Shown: one piece after another, positions 29,974 to 36,660 of the stretch
Numbering within the stretch: position 1 is the first letter of the stretch
Layout of the letters: each line of letters starts with the position of its first letter
Origin: Collimonas pratensis
Lineage (GTDB): Bacteria; Pseudomonadota; Gammaproteobacteria; Burkholderiales; Burkholderiaceae_D
Length of the DNA stretch: 64,000 nt
Reading direction: 5' to 3'
NCBI RefSeq assembly: GCF_001584185.1
Contig: NZ_CP013234.1
Coordinates: 4,960,001-5,024,000, forward strand
Notes under the pieces: model-generated
Database searches by the model: none
Told to the model about the DNA's origin: nothing
Seen by the model: only the letters and a program-made list of their open reading frames with translations
Made by a program: the position numbers and the translations under genes

Positions 29974-30683
29974 TGTCGGTTGGAATGAGCGCAACCATGT
30001 CGTCAGCAGCAATCAGCCACCCTGCGCTTGCATGGAAAAAAGTCAAACGCATCGCTCCTCTCGGCACGATCCTGCTGCTCCACGTCGCCTTTTTCTGGGC
30101 GCTGGAAAGCGGCTTGATCCATCAGGCTACGCAAGCCGTTCCCAAGGAAATCTTCGCCAGTTTCATCACGCCGGAAAAAGCTCCTGAGCCGGCGCCGCCC
30201 AAGCCGCAACCGGCGCCGCCGAAGACCGTAGCCGTGGTAAAGAAGAGCATCACACCGCCGCGGCCGACGCCAGTAGTCAACAATACTCCCTCGGAAAGCG
30301 CGATTTCGGTTCCGGTAGCGCCGCCACAGCCGGCGCAGCACGAAGAAGCGCCCGCCGCGCCGGCGCCCGCCCCGGCACCGGTAGCAGCGCCGCCACAGCC
30401 GCGCACCATTACCTCCGGCGTGGAATACATCCAGCCGCCCGACGTCAAGTATCCGGCGGTTTCCAAGCGAATGGGTGAAGAAGGCAAGGCCATCATCCGC
30501 GTCCTCATCAATGACAAAGGCCGCGCCGAGCGGGCCGAAGTGCAGAAATCGTCCGGCTCCAGCCGTCTCGACGACGCCGCCAGGCAGGCCGTGCTGCGCG
30601 CCTTGTTCAAGCCCTATATGGAAGACGGCAAGGCATTGGCGGTATTCGCCATCGTGCCGATCAATTTTCAGTTGTCCAATTAA
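29973..30683 (+). CDS. tonB: energy transducer TonB
   Basis: Spans the periplasm to power outer-membrane iron and haem receptors. The 236-residue protein has an N-terminal anchor (about 28-46, IAPLGTILLLHVAFFWAL), a Pro/Ala/Lys-rich spacer (about 67-150) and the C-terminal domain with VEYIQPPDVKYPAVSKRMGEEGKAIIRVLIN and SSGSSRLDDAARQAV. The start overlaps the bfd stop; ATGs at 29985 and 29997 are alternatives. Followed by its exbB and exbD. Confidence 0.93.
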   Translation: MSVGMSATMSSAAISHPALAWKKVKRIAPLGTILLLHVAFFWALESGLIHQATQAVPKEIFASFITPEKAPEPAPPKPQPAPPKTVAVVKKSITPPRPTPVVNNTPSESAISVPVAPPQPAQHEEAPAAPAPAPAPVAAPPQPRTITSGVEYIQPPDVKYPAVSKRMGEEGKAIIRVLINDKGRAERAEVQKSSGSSRLDDAARQAVLRALFKPYMEDGKALAVFAIVPINFQLSN

Positions 30684-30763
30684 TCAACAGCGCTGCCTGC
30701 CGCACAGCCGGTGCAGCCGCATTTGCGTCATAGATTACATCACAGATACAAGGGGAGTTCATC

Positions 30764-31504
30764 ATGGAAGCAAGTCCATACGGATTAGAGGCGCTCTGGA
30801 GTCAGGGCGATTTCGTCATCAAAAGCGTGGCGGTGCTGCTGGTCGCGATGTCGATCGCCTCCTGGTACGTGATACTGACCAAGGCATTGCAGATCCTGCG
30901 CTTCCAGCGCGCCGCCCATGCCGCCGGCCACCAGTTCTGGGACACCACCAGCCTGCCGGAAGGGATCGCCACACTGGGCACCGAGAATCCGTTTGCCGAA
31001 GTGGCGCAGGCCGGGGTTTCCTCGATGCGCCATCACGCCGCGCATAAAGGCCATCTGCACGATCAGCTGTCGGTCAGCGATTGGGTCACGCTATCGCTGC
31101 GCCAGGCGATCGACGAAGTCTCCGGCAAGCTGCAGGCGGGCATGGCGGTACTGGCATCGGTCGGTTCGACCGCACCGTTTGTGGGCTTGTTCGGCACTGT
31201 CTGGGGTATCTATCACGCACTGGTGTCGATCGGCACGTCTGGCCAAGCCAGCATCGACAAGGTTGCCGGTCCGGTCGGCGAAGCGCTGATCATGACAGCG
31301 CTCGGCCTCGCAGTGGCGATTCCGGCCACCTTCGGCTATAACGCGCTGGTGCGCGGCAACAAGACCATTATCGCCAAATTGAACAAGTTCGGCTTCGACC
31401 TGCATGCGCTGTTTGTCACCGGTTCCCGCTCCAGCAATAACGAAGCGGACAATCACAGCGGTGCGGCCAATGGCGCCAAGCTGGTCGCCGTGAAAGGTGC
31501 ATGA
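30764..31504 (+). CDS. exbB: ExbB proton channel subunit (second copy)
   Basis: A 246-residue ExbB with TM1 about 20-40 (SVAVLLVAMSIASWYVIL) and the TM2/TM3 signatures LASVGSTAPFVGLFGTVWGIYHAL and VAGPVGEALIMTALGLAVAIPATFGYN. AGGGGAG precedes the ATG. It follows tonB by 80 bases and its stop overlaps the start of exbD (ATGA), so it is the dedicated TonB motor. Closely similar in the channel region to the copy at 17105. Confidence 0.95.
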   Translation: MEASPYGLEALWSQGDFVIKSVAVLLVAMSIASWYVILTKALQILRFQRAAHAAGHQFWDTTSLPEGIATLGTENPFAEVAQAGVSSMRHHAAHKGHLHDQLSVSDWVTLSLRQAIDEVSGKLQAGMAVLASVGSTAPFVGLFGTVWGIYHALVSIGTSGQASIDKVAGPVGEALIMTALGLAVAIPATFGYNALVRGNKTIIAKLNKFGFDLHALFVTGSRSSNNEADNHSGAANGAKLVAVKGA

Positions 31505-31920
31505 TGGGCATGGGTTCTCTGTCCGATTCGGACGACGATTTCAATCCAGAGATCAACACCACTCCGCTAGTGGACGTGATGCTGGTGCTGCTGATCATCT
31601 TCATCATGACTATTCCGGTGATGAACCACGCGGTGAAGATCGACCTACCGCGCGCCACCAACCAGCCGGACCAGGTCAAGCCGGAAAGCATCAATCTGTC
31701 GATTGATGCCGACGGCAAGCTGTTCTGGAACGAAGAAGCGCTTGACCGCAATGAACTGACTGCGCGGATTGCGGCAGCGGCGCAAAAGCAGCCGCAACCG
31801 GAGCTGCATTTGCGCGCGGCGCGCACCGTACAGTATGAGAAAGTAGCGCAAGTGATGGCCGCCGCCCAGTCCGGCGGCTTGGGAAAGATCGGTTTCGTGA
31901 CCGAGCCCGACGCTAAGTAA
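31501..31920 (+). CDS. exbD: ExbD (second copy)
   Basis: A 139-residue motor subunit with a single span carrying the essential Asp (INTTPLVDVMLVLLIIFI) and a periplasmic domain (LPRATNQPDQVKPESINLSID...). Overlaps exbB by four bases. A hairpin without a strong T-run (arms 31950-31958 and 31972-31980) follows the stop. Confidence 0.95.
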   Translation: MMGMGSLSDSDDDFNPEINTTPLVDVMLVLLIIFIMTIPVMNHAVKIDLPRATNQPDQVKPESINLSIDADGKLFWNEEALDRNELTARIAAAAQKQPQPELHLRAARTVQYEKVAQVMAAAQSGGLGKIGFVTEPDAK

Positions 31921-32024
31921 GCGCATTCCACTCAGGGCTCAACGCCTTCAGAGCCCGCCATGGTTTCATGTGCGGGCTCTATTTACATGGGCGGCATCCA
32001 CTCTCTGCGAGATGCACAAATCAC

Positions 32025-32043
32025 AATGAAAATGATTCGCGCT
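32025..32043 (+). promoter_or_regulatory. weak Fur-box-like sequence upstream of bfr
   Basis: AATGAAAATGATTCGCGCT matches the classic Fur site at about 14 of 19 positions by eye but is a poor palindrome. It lies 152 bases before bfr and 105 after exbD. Confidence 0.3.
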
Positions 32044-32194
32044 ATCTCATGGTGAAAAAGCTTTTTGCTTGCGCTATCATGGCTGCGATTTCGGTTGAAT
32101 TTCGGTTAAACGAGGCTCCGATCACGTGAGCAGCCGGCATACATCCCCCTGTTATCGCCGCTCCACTCTGCCCCAACACCATAGCGAGGTTCCC

Positions 32195-32665
32195 ATGCAA
32201 GGCGAAAAACAAATCATCACGCTGCTCAATGCGCAGCTGACCAACGAACTGACAGCGATCAACCAGTACTTCCTGCATGCCCGCATGTACAAGCACTGGG
32301 GCCTGGAAAAGCTCGGCAAGAAAGAATACGAAGAATCGATCGGCGAAATGAAACACGCCGACAAGCTGATAGACCGCATCCTGATGCTGAACGGCTTGCC
32401 GAACCTGCAAGCCTTGCACAAGCTGATGATAGGCGAATCGACGCCGGAGATGCTGCAATGCGACCTGAAGCTGGAACAGGGTGCGCAAAAGACCGTCAAG
32501 GAAGGCATCGCCGCCTGCGAAAAAGCCGGCGACTATGTCTCGCGCGAGCTGTTCACGGAAATCCTGGAAGATACCGAAGAACATATCGACTGGCTGGAAA
32601 CCCAGCTCGACCTGATCGACAAGGTCGGCCTGCAAAACTACCTGCAAAGCCAGATGGACGCCTAA
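32195..32665 (+). CDS. bfr: bacterioferritin
   Basis: 24-mer haem-containing iron store. The 156-residue protein carries the ferroxidase ligands Glu18, Glu51 and His54 and the haem-ligand Met52 at the standard positions ([15 protein letters not shown]), plus the C-terminal pair in [13 protein letters not shown]. Length and numbering match E. coli Bfr closely. The frame is open 23 codons further upstream, but the ATG giving [12 protein letters not shown] with GCGAGG ahead is correct. A strong terminator follows. Confidence 0.97.
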   Translation: MQGEKQIITLLNAQLTNELTAINQYFLHARMYKHWGLEKLGKKEYEESIGEMKHADKLIDRILMLNGLPNLQALHKLMIGESTPEMLQCDLKLEQGAQKTVKEGIAACEKAGDYVSRELFTEILEDTEEHIDWLETQLDLIDKVGLQNYLQSQMDA

Positions 32666-32686
32666 GCAGCAAGCAACAGCAAATGT

Positions 32687-32722
32687 AAAAAAGCTCCTGA
32701 CCTCGGTCGGGAGCTTTTTTTT
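32687..32722 (+). terminator. rho-independent terminator of bfr
   Basis: Stem AGCTCCTGACC/GGTCGGGAGCT (one G-T pair, two-base loop) flanked by A6 and T8, immediately before the convergent yggU stop; probably bidirectional. Confidence 0.92.
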
Positions 32723-32727
32723 CGTGC

Positions 32728-33072
32728 TTACGCTATTGCAGACAGCAGTTTGTACACGACGGCATCCACAGTCAATTGCGCCCCGATCAGCTCGACCAGC
32801 TTTTTCTTGCTGGTCTGGCCGTGGGTAATGCTGATCTTGCTGCGCGGCAGCGCCAGCAACTCCGCCAGAAAGCGGATCAAGGCTTCATTCGCCTTGCCTT
32901 CAATCGGCTGCGCCTGCAGGCGCAGCTTGAGCACATCGTCCAGCGGACCGATTACCTGGCTTTTCTTGGCGTTCGGCGTCACCTGCAGCGCCAAGCGCAC
33001 GCCGCCGGCTATCGGCGAGCACCAGGCAGCATCCAGCCCGGCTGATGTGCCAGCGCCGACGCTACCGCTCAT
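32728..33072 (-). CDS. yggU: DUF167 (YggU) family protein
   Basis: A 114-residue member of the small DUF167/YggU family, with GGVRLALQVTPNAKKSQVIG, LKLRLQAQPIEGKANEALIRFLAELL and KISITHGQTSKKKLVEL. Function unknown. It overlaps the stop of yggT by four bases (ATGA), so the two are translated together, the common proteobacterial pairing. The first 20 residues are a variable Gly/Ala-rich stretch. Confidence 0.92.
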   Translation of the reverse strand: MSGSVGAGTSAGLDAAWCSPIAGGVRLALQVTPNAKKSQVIGPLDDVLKLRLQAQPIEGKANEALIRFLAELLALPRSKISITHGQTSKKKLVELIGAQLTVDAVVYKLLSAIA

Positions 33073-33611
33073 GCCACTATCGAAATCAGATAGATCACCA
33101 GCTGGTGCACCACTCTCAAGAGTATCAAAGCTGCCAACGGCGACAGGTCGACGCTGCCGATCAGCGGGATGATGCGGCGCAGAGGACGCAGCAGCGGCTC
33201 GTTGAGGGCGCGTACGAAGGGCGCCAGGGGAGCGTTCGGATTGACCCAGCTGAAAACCGCTTCAATGATCAGCAGCGCAATCAAGCCGTAGAAGACCCAC
33301 TGGAAAAACAGCAGCGCCGACAGGCTGAAGATGAGGGAAGCATTGAAGGCTGAGCGCACGCCCAGCTCCAGCAGGATGCAGGCGACCGCCACCAGCACTG
33401 CGCCGATCAGGCTGGCCCAATCGTAGCCGCCGACGCCCGGCAACAGCCGCCGCAACGGCTTTACCGCCCAGTCGGACAGCGTGAAGATGAACTGCGCCAG
33501 CTGCTGCGGCGGCCGCACGCGTACCGCCTGGATCCAGAAGCGCAGCAAGAGGACGCCGCCGAGGACGCTGGCGATGGTTTCGATGATCAGGCTAAAAATA
33601 TTCTGCAACAC
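33069..33611 (-). CDS. yggT: YggT family integral membrane protein
   Basis: A 180-residue inner-membrane protein with two YggT repeats, each a pair of spans (MLQNIFSLIIETIASVLGGVLLLRFWIQ, and FYGLIALLIIEAVFSWVN followed by PLLRPLRRIIPLIGSVDLSPLAALILLRVV). Homologues influence osmotic stress and cell envelope assembly; the role is unclear. The frame reaches 33662, but the GTG at 33611 gives the family N-terminus and has GGGAAA upstream. yggU overlaps its end. Confidence 0.88.
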   Translation of the reverse strand: MLQNIFSLIIETIASVLGGVLLLRFWIQAVRVRPPQQLAQFIFTLSDWAVKPLRRLLPGVGGYDWASLIGAVLVAVACILLELGVRSAFNASLIFSLSALLFFQWVFYGLIALLIIEAVFSWVNPNAPLAPFVRALNEPLLRPLRRIIPLIGSVDLSPLAALILLRVVHQLVIYLISIVA

Positions 33612-33686
33612 GAGGTATTTCCCTTTCCAGACAAAGCAAGGACTCAGGCGGACCGGCACCAAGCTGCGGCGATCCAGTCTCTATAC

Positions 33687-33722
33687 TGCTAATTTACCTG
33701 CTAATTTACCTGCTAACTTACC
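33687..33722. repeat. 3 x 12-base tandem repeat
   Basis: TGCTAATTTACC, TGCTAATTTACC and TGCTAACTTACC follow each other without gaps, 76 to 111 bases upstream of the yggT start. The third copy has one change. Confidence 0.85.
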
Positions 33723-33889
33723 CGAATTCGAGTACCAGATGTAGGCCGGGAATGTGGACAAACACCAGGTTTAAAAATAACTGACTTGCCAGCTGCTTAT
33801 CCTAGCAGTTATTTCGCGCGAGCTGACGGAGCGGTCCACGCGGACTTATGCCGGGCGCATACCTGTTCCATGAACAAATCCGCAGCCAC

Positions 33890-33930
33890 AAATAAAAACC
33901 CGCTGAAGGGCGCTAGGCCATTCAGCGGGC
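33890..33930 (-). terminator. rho-independent terminator of the H1-like gene
   Basis: On the minus strand CCCGCTGAA (complement of 33921-33929) pairs with TTCAGCGGG (complement of 33899-33907), followed by TTTTTATTT. Confidence 0.88.
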
Positions 33931-33970
33931 GATATACCTGAACTTAATCAGGTAAGCCGGCAAACGCTAA

Positions 33971-34732
33971 TTACGGGCGTGTGCCGGTTGGGAAAGGCCA
34001 AGCTGCCGCAGGGTTCAGCACGGTAGTTGCTGCTGCTGGTGCTGCTGCTGGCTTAGCTGCCGGCTTCTTGGCCGCAGGTTTCGCTGCTGCCTTTTTAACC
34101 GCTGGCTTAGCTGCAGCAGGTTTCGCTGCAGCTTTAGCTACTGGCTTTTTTGCTGCTGGCTTAGCCGCGACTTTCTTGACTGCCGGCTTTTTGGCCGCTG
34201 GTTTCGCTGCTGCTGCCTTGGCAACCGGCTTCTTGGCTGCTACTGCTTTCTTAGCTACCGGCTTTTTGGCCGCGACAGCTTTCTTAGCAACTGGCTTCTT
34301 AGCCGCTGCTGGTTTTGCTGCTGCTTTCTTAGCTACTGGCTTTTTGGCCGCAACAGCTTTCTTAGCAACCGGTTTCTTGGCTGCTGGTTTTGCTGCTGCT
34401 TTCTTAGCTACTGGCTTTTTGGCCGCGACAGCTTTCTTAGCAACTGGCTTCTTAGCCGCTGCTGGTTTTGCTGGTGCTTTCTTAGCAACTGGCTTTTTGG
34501 CCGCGACAGCTTTCTTAGCAACTGGTTTTTTAGCTGCTGGTTTTGCTGCTGCTTTCGCTGCAGGCTTAGCTGTTGCTTTCTTAGCTACTGGCTTTTTGGC
34601 CGCGACAGCTTTCTTAGCAACTGGTTTCTTAGCTGCTGGTTTTGCTGCTGCCTTAGCTACTGGCTTCTTAGCCGGAGCTGCCTTCTTCGCAGCGGGTTTC
34701 TTCGCTGCGGCTTTCTTTGTTGCTGTTGCCAT
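33971..34732 (-). CDS. histone H1-like Lys/Ala/Pro-rich DNA-binding protein
   Basis: A 253-residue, extremely basic protein built from [12 protein letters not shown] repeats, closing with a non-repetitive [14 protein letters not shown] tail. It resembles bacterial H1-like/AlgP-type proteins that bind DNA without sequence specificity and compact the nucleoid or modulate transcription. The Shine-Dalgarno GGAG precedes the ATG. Coding DNA is a chain of 75- to 99-base repeats, so length should vary among strains. It shares the basic tail style with the SWIB protein at 47091. Confidence 0.88.
   Translation of the reverse strand: MATATKKAAAKKPAAKKAAPAKKPVAKAAAKPAAKKPVAKKAVAAKKPVAKKATAKPAAKAAAKPAAKKPVAKKAVAAKKPVAKKAPAKPAAAKKPVAKKAVAAKKPVAKKAAAKPAAKKPVAKKAVAAKKPVAKKAAAKPAAAKKPVAKKAVAAKKPVAKKAVAAKKPVAKAAAAKPAAKKPAVKKVAAKPAAKKPVAKAAAKPAAAKPAVKKAAAKPAAKKPAAKPAAAPAAATTVLNPAAAWPFPTGTRP
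34260..34664. repeat. 75-99 base tandem repeats inside the H1-like gene
   Basis: Units beginning GGCTTTTTGGCCG(C) start at 34260, 34338, 34413, 34491 and 34590, i.e. spacings of 78, 75, 78 and 99 bases, all multiples of three, so changes in number keep the frame. Confidence 0.85.
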
Positions 34733-34982
34733 TTTGTTTCTCCTTCACGTGATGGAAAAAATCAAGCTCCAAGTTGGAAACCCGACGAACCCATCGCGAT
34801 GGGAACGGCGGATTATTCATCGGCGCAATCAACTCTGCTTGCGCTAATGAATTCGGCACCAGCTGAACTGCTCCATCCCCTCATTGATGCAGCACTTCAG
34901 CCATTGTTGACCAGGGTCTTTTCGCCAGTTCCAAGACTGGGGAGAAAGTGTTCGCAATACCTTGCGGCAGCGATCCTTGGCC

Positions 34983-35012
34983 AAAAAAACGCCAGCGGCT
35001 AAGCCGGCGTCG
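34983..35012 (-). terminator. second terminator downstream of nrdB
   Basis: Minus strand: an ACGCCGGC...GCTGGCGT stem followed by T7 (complement of 34983-34989). Confidence 0.75.
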
Positions 35013-35044
35013 GAATTCTGTTACAAATAATTTTAGATTTTTCC

Positions 35045-35090
35045 AAAGAAAACGCCGCCAAACCCGATTGAATCGGGGTAAGCGGCGACA
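35045..35090 (-). terminator. first terminator downstream of nrdB
   Basis: Minus strand: CGCCGC (complement of 35082-35087) pairs with GCGGCG (complement of 35053-35058) around an inner CCCGATT/AATCGGG hairpin, followed by TTTTC. It lies about 145 bases past the nrdB stop. Confidence 0.7.
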
Positions 35091-35235
35091 ACAGATAAGT
35101 ACGTTTCTGTCTTTGGTTGTTCATTAAGTTTGGAAATCACCTTTCAGTTTGCAGACTTTTTTATGTACTAAGCGCTGCAGGTCTCCTCACCTCATCCATC
35201 CACTACTAATAATTCTTGTCCGAGATCTGAAGCCT

Positions 35236-36408
35236 TTATTCCCAGTTCAGTGCACCGCCGGTTTGGTATTCGATTACACGAGTCTCAAAAAAGTTGCGTT
35301 CTTTTTTCAGATCGATCATCTCACTCATCCAGGGGAAGGGATTTTCTTCCTGAGGGAACATCGGGTCCAGTCCGATCTGTTGCGCGCGGCGATTTGCGAT
35401 GAACCGCAAATACCCTTTGAACATTGGCGCATTCAAACCGAGCACTCCACGCGGCATTGTATCCTCTGCGTAGCGATATTCCAACTCCACTGCGCTTAAA
35501 AACAACGCTTTGATCTCGTCGCGGAATTCCGGTGTCCACAAATGCGGGTTTTCCATCTTGATCGTGTTGATCAAATCGATCCCGAAATTGCAGTGCATCG
35601 ACTCGTCGCGCAGAATGTATTGATACTGTTCGGCGGCGCCCATCATCTTGTTCTGACGGCCCAGCGCAAGGATCTGCGTGAAGCCGACATAGAAGAAAAG
35701 ACCTTCCATGATGCAGGCAAACACGATCAGCGAACGCAGCAGTTTCTGATCGTTTTCAGTAGTGCCGGTCTTGAACTCAGGATCGGTCAGCGTATTGATG
35801 AAGGGGATCAGGAACTCGTCCTTGTCGCGGATCGATTTGACTTCGTGGTACGCATTGAAGATTTCCGCCTCGTCCAAACCCAGCGATTCCACGATGTACT
35901 GGTAGGCGTGGGTGTGGATTGCCTCTTCAAACGCTTGGCGTAACAGGTACTGGCGGCATTCCGGCGCAGTGATGTGGCGGTAGGTGCCGAGCACGATATT
36001 GTTGGCCGCCAGCGAGTCGGCGGTGACGAAGAATCCCAGGTTGCGCTTGACCAGGCGGCGTTCGTCTTCGGTCAGGCCGTTCGGATTCTTCCACAGCTCG
36101 ATGTCGCGCTGCATGTTGATTTCCTGCGGCATCCAGTGGTTGGCGCAGCCGGCCAGGTATTTGTCCCAAGCCCATTTGTACTTGAACGGCACCAGCTGGT
36201 TGACGTCGGTATGGCCGTTGATGATGCGCTTGTCGGCCGCGTTGACGCGATGCGTAGTGTCGACCGCAGGCGCTGCAGTCTGTGCCATCAATGCCGGGTT
36301 GAAAGCGGTATCGGACATTTGCGGGCGGCCCGAGGGGATAAACCCTGGCTGCGCCGACGGGGTACGAGGAGCGGGCGCCGAACTTTTTTCTTCATCCCAG
36401 GAGAGCAT
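35236..36408 (-). CDS. nrdB: ribonucleotide reductase class I, beta subunit
   Basis: Radical-generating subunit for deoxynucleotide synthesis. In the 390-residue protein Asp131, Glu162 and His165 align with the first di-metal ligands and Tyr169 (EEAIHTHAY) sits where the radical Tyr of class Ia lies, with the same spacing as E. coli Asp84-Glu115-Tyr122. The overall sequence is closer to the NrdB type found with long ATP-cone NrdA proteins ([31 protein letters not shown]), including chlamydial relatives that replace the Tyr; here it is kept. The C-terminus GALNWE is the NrdA-docking peptide. Downstream of nrdA with two palindromic elements between. Confidence 0.97.
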   Translation of the reverse strand: MLSWDEEKSSAPAPRTPSAQPGFIPSGRPQMSDTAFNPALMAQTAAPAVDTTHRVNAADKRIINGHTDVNQLVPFKYKWAWDKYLAGCANHWMPQEINMQRDIELWKNPNGLTEDERRLVKRNLGFFVTADSLAANNIVLGTYRHITAPECRQYLLRQAFEEAIHTHAYQYIVESLGLDEAEIFNAYHEVKSIRDKDEFLIPFINTLTDPEFKTGTTENDQKLLRSLIVFACIMEGLFFYVGFTQILALGRQNKMMGAAEQYQYILRDESMHCNFGIDLINTIKMENPHLWTPEFRDEIKALFLSAVELEYRYAEDTMPRGVLGLNAPMFKGYLRFIANRRAQQIGLDPMFPQEENPFPWMSEMIDLKKERNFFETRVIEYQTGGALNWE

Positions 36409-36427
36409 TCTTTATTCCTTTATCTTT

Positions 36428-36517
36428 GTAGGGTGGGCATCCATGCCCACGCGTGACGTCAAATCCGTCACCAGGTTTATTTCGGTAACGCGTGGGCAAA
36501 AAACTTGCCCACCCTAC
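36428..36517. repeat. dispersed palindrome, GTAGGGTGGGCA type
   Basis: Outer arms GTAGGGTGGGCA (36428-36439) and TGCCCACCCTAC (36506-36517) are perfect 12-mers; an inner pair TGCCCACGCG (36444-36453) and CGCGTGGGCA (36489-36498) is also perfect. Repeats of this style are scattered in many Burkholderiales genomes (general knowledge). Lies in the nrdA-nrdB spacer. Confidence 0.85.
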
Positions 36518-36551
36518 TTTTCTTTGCAATTTATACGTTTTACCTAGCCAG

Positions 36552-36646
36552 TTGAGGGCAGAGGCGCACGGCAAGTGCTGCGCGGGTAGTGTAATTCGCC
36601 ACGCTACGGTGGCTCTCAAACACTCGCCGTGCGCCTCTGTCCCCAA
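36552..36646. repeat. dispersed palindrome, GGGGACAGAG family, copy 4
   Basis: 21-base arms (36552-36572 and 36626-36646) with two mismatches enclose the core GTAATTCGCCACG-CTACG-GTGGCTCTCAAAC, almost identical to the core of the 5633-5714 copy. Ends 14 bases before the nrdA stop. Confidence 0.88.
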
Positions 36647-36660
36647 ATAGCTAGATTAGC

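Larger units (their letters stand above)
33612..33970. other. yggT to H1-like gene spacer
   Basis: Holds a triplet of 12-base repeats (33687-33722) and the terminator of the H1-like gene (33890-33930). No gene recognised. Confidence 0.5.
34733..35235. other. H1-like gene to nrdB spacer
   Basis: A 503-base region. It contains a perfect 14-base palindrome CCCATCGCGATGGG (34790-34803) about 60 bases upstream of the H1-like start and two minus-strand terminators (34983-35012 and 35045-35090) behind nrdB. No convincing gene. Confidence 0.55.

Noticed and set aside
34260..34664. Possible CRISPR-like periodic repeats
   Set aside because: The repeats are contiguous coding units of a Lys/Ala/Pro-rich protein, with no unique spacers.
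33981..34847. Gly/Ala/Phe-rich open frame opposite the H1-like gene
   Set aside because: It is the complement of the AAG/GCC/CCA repeat codons and starts from no ribosome site.
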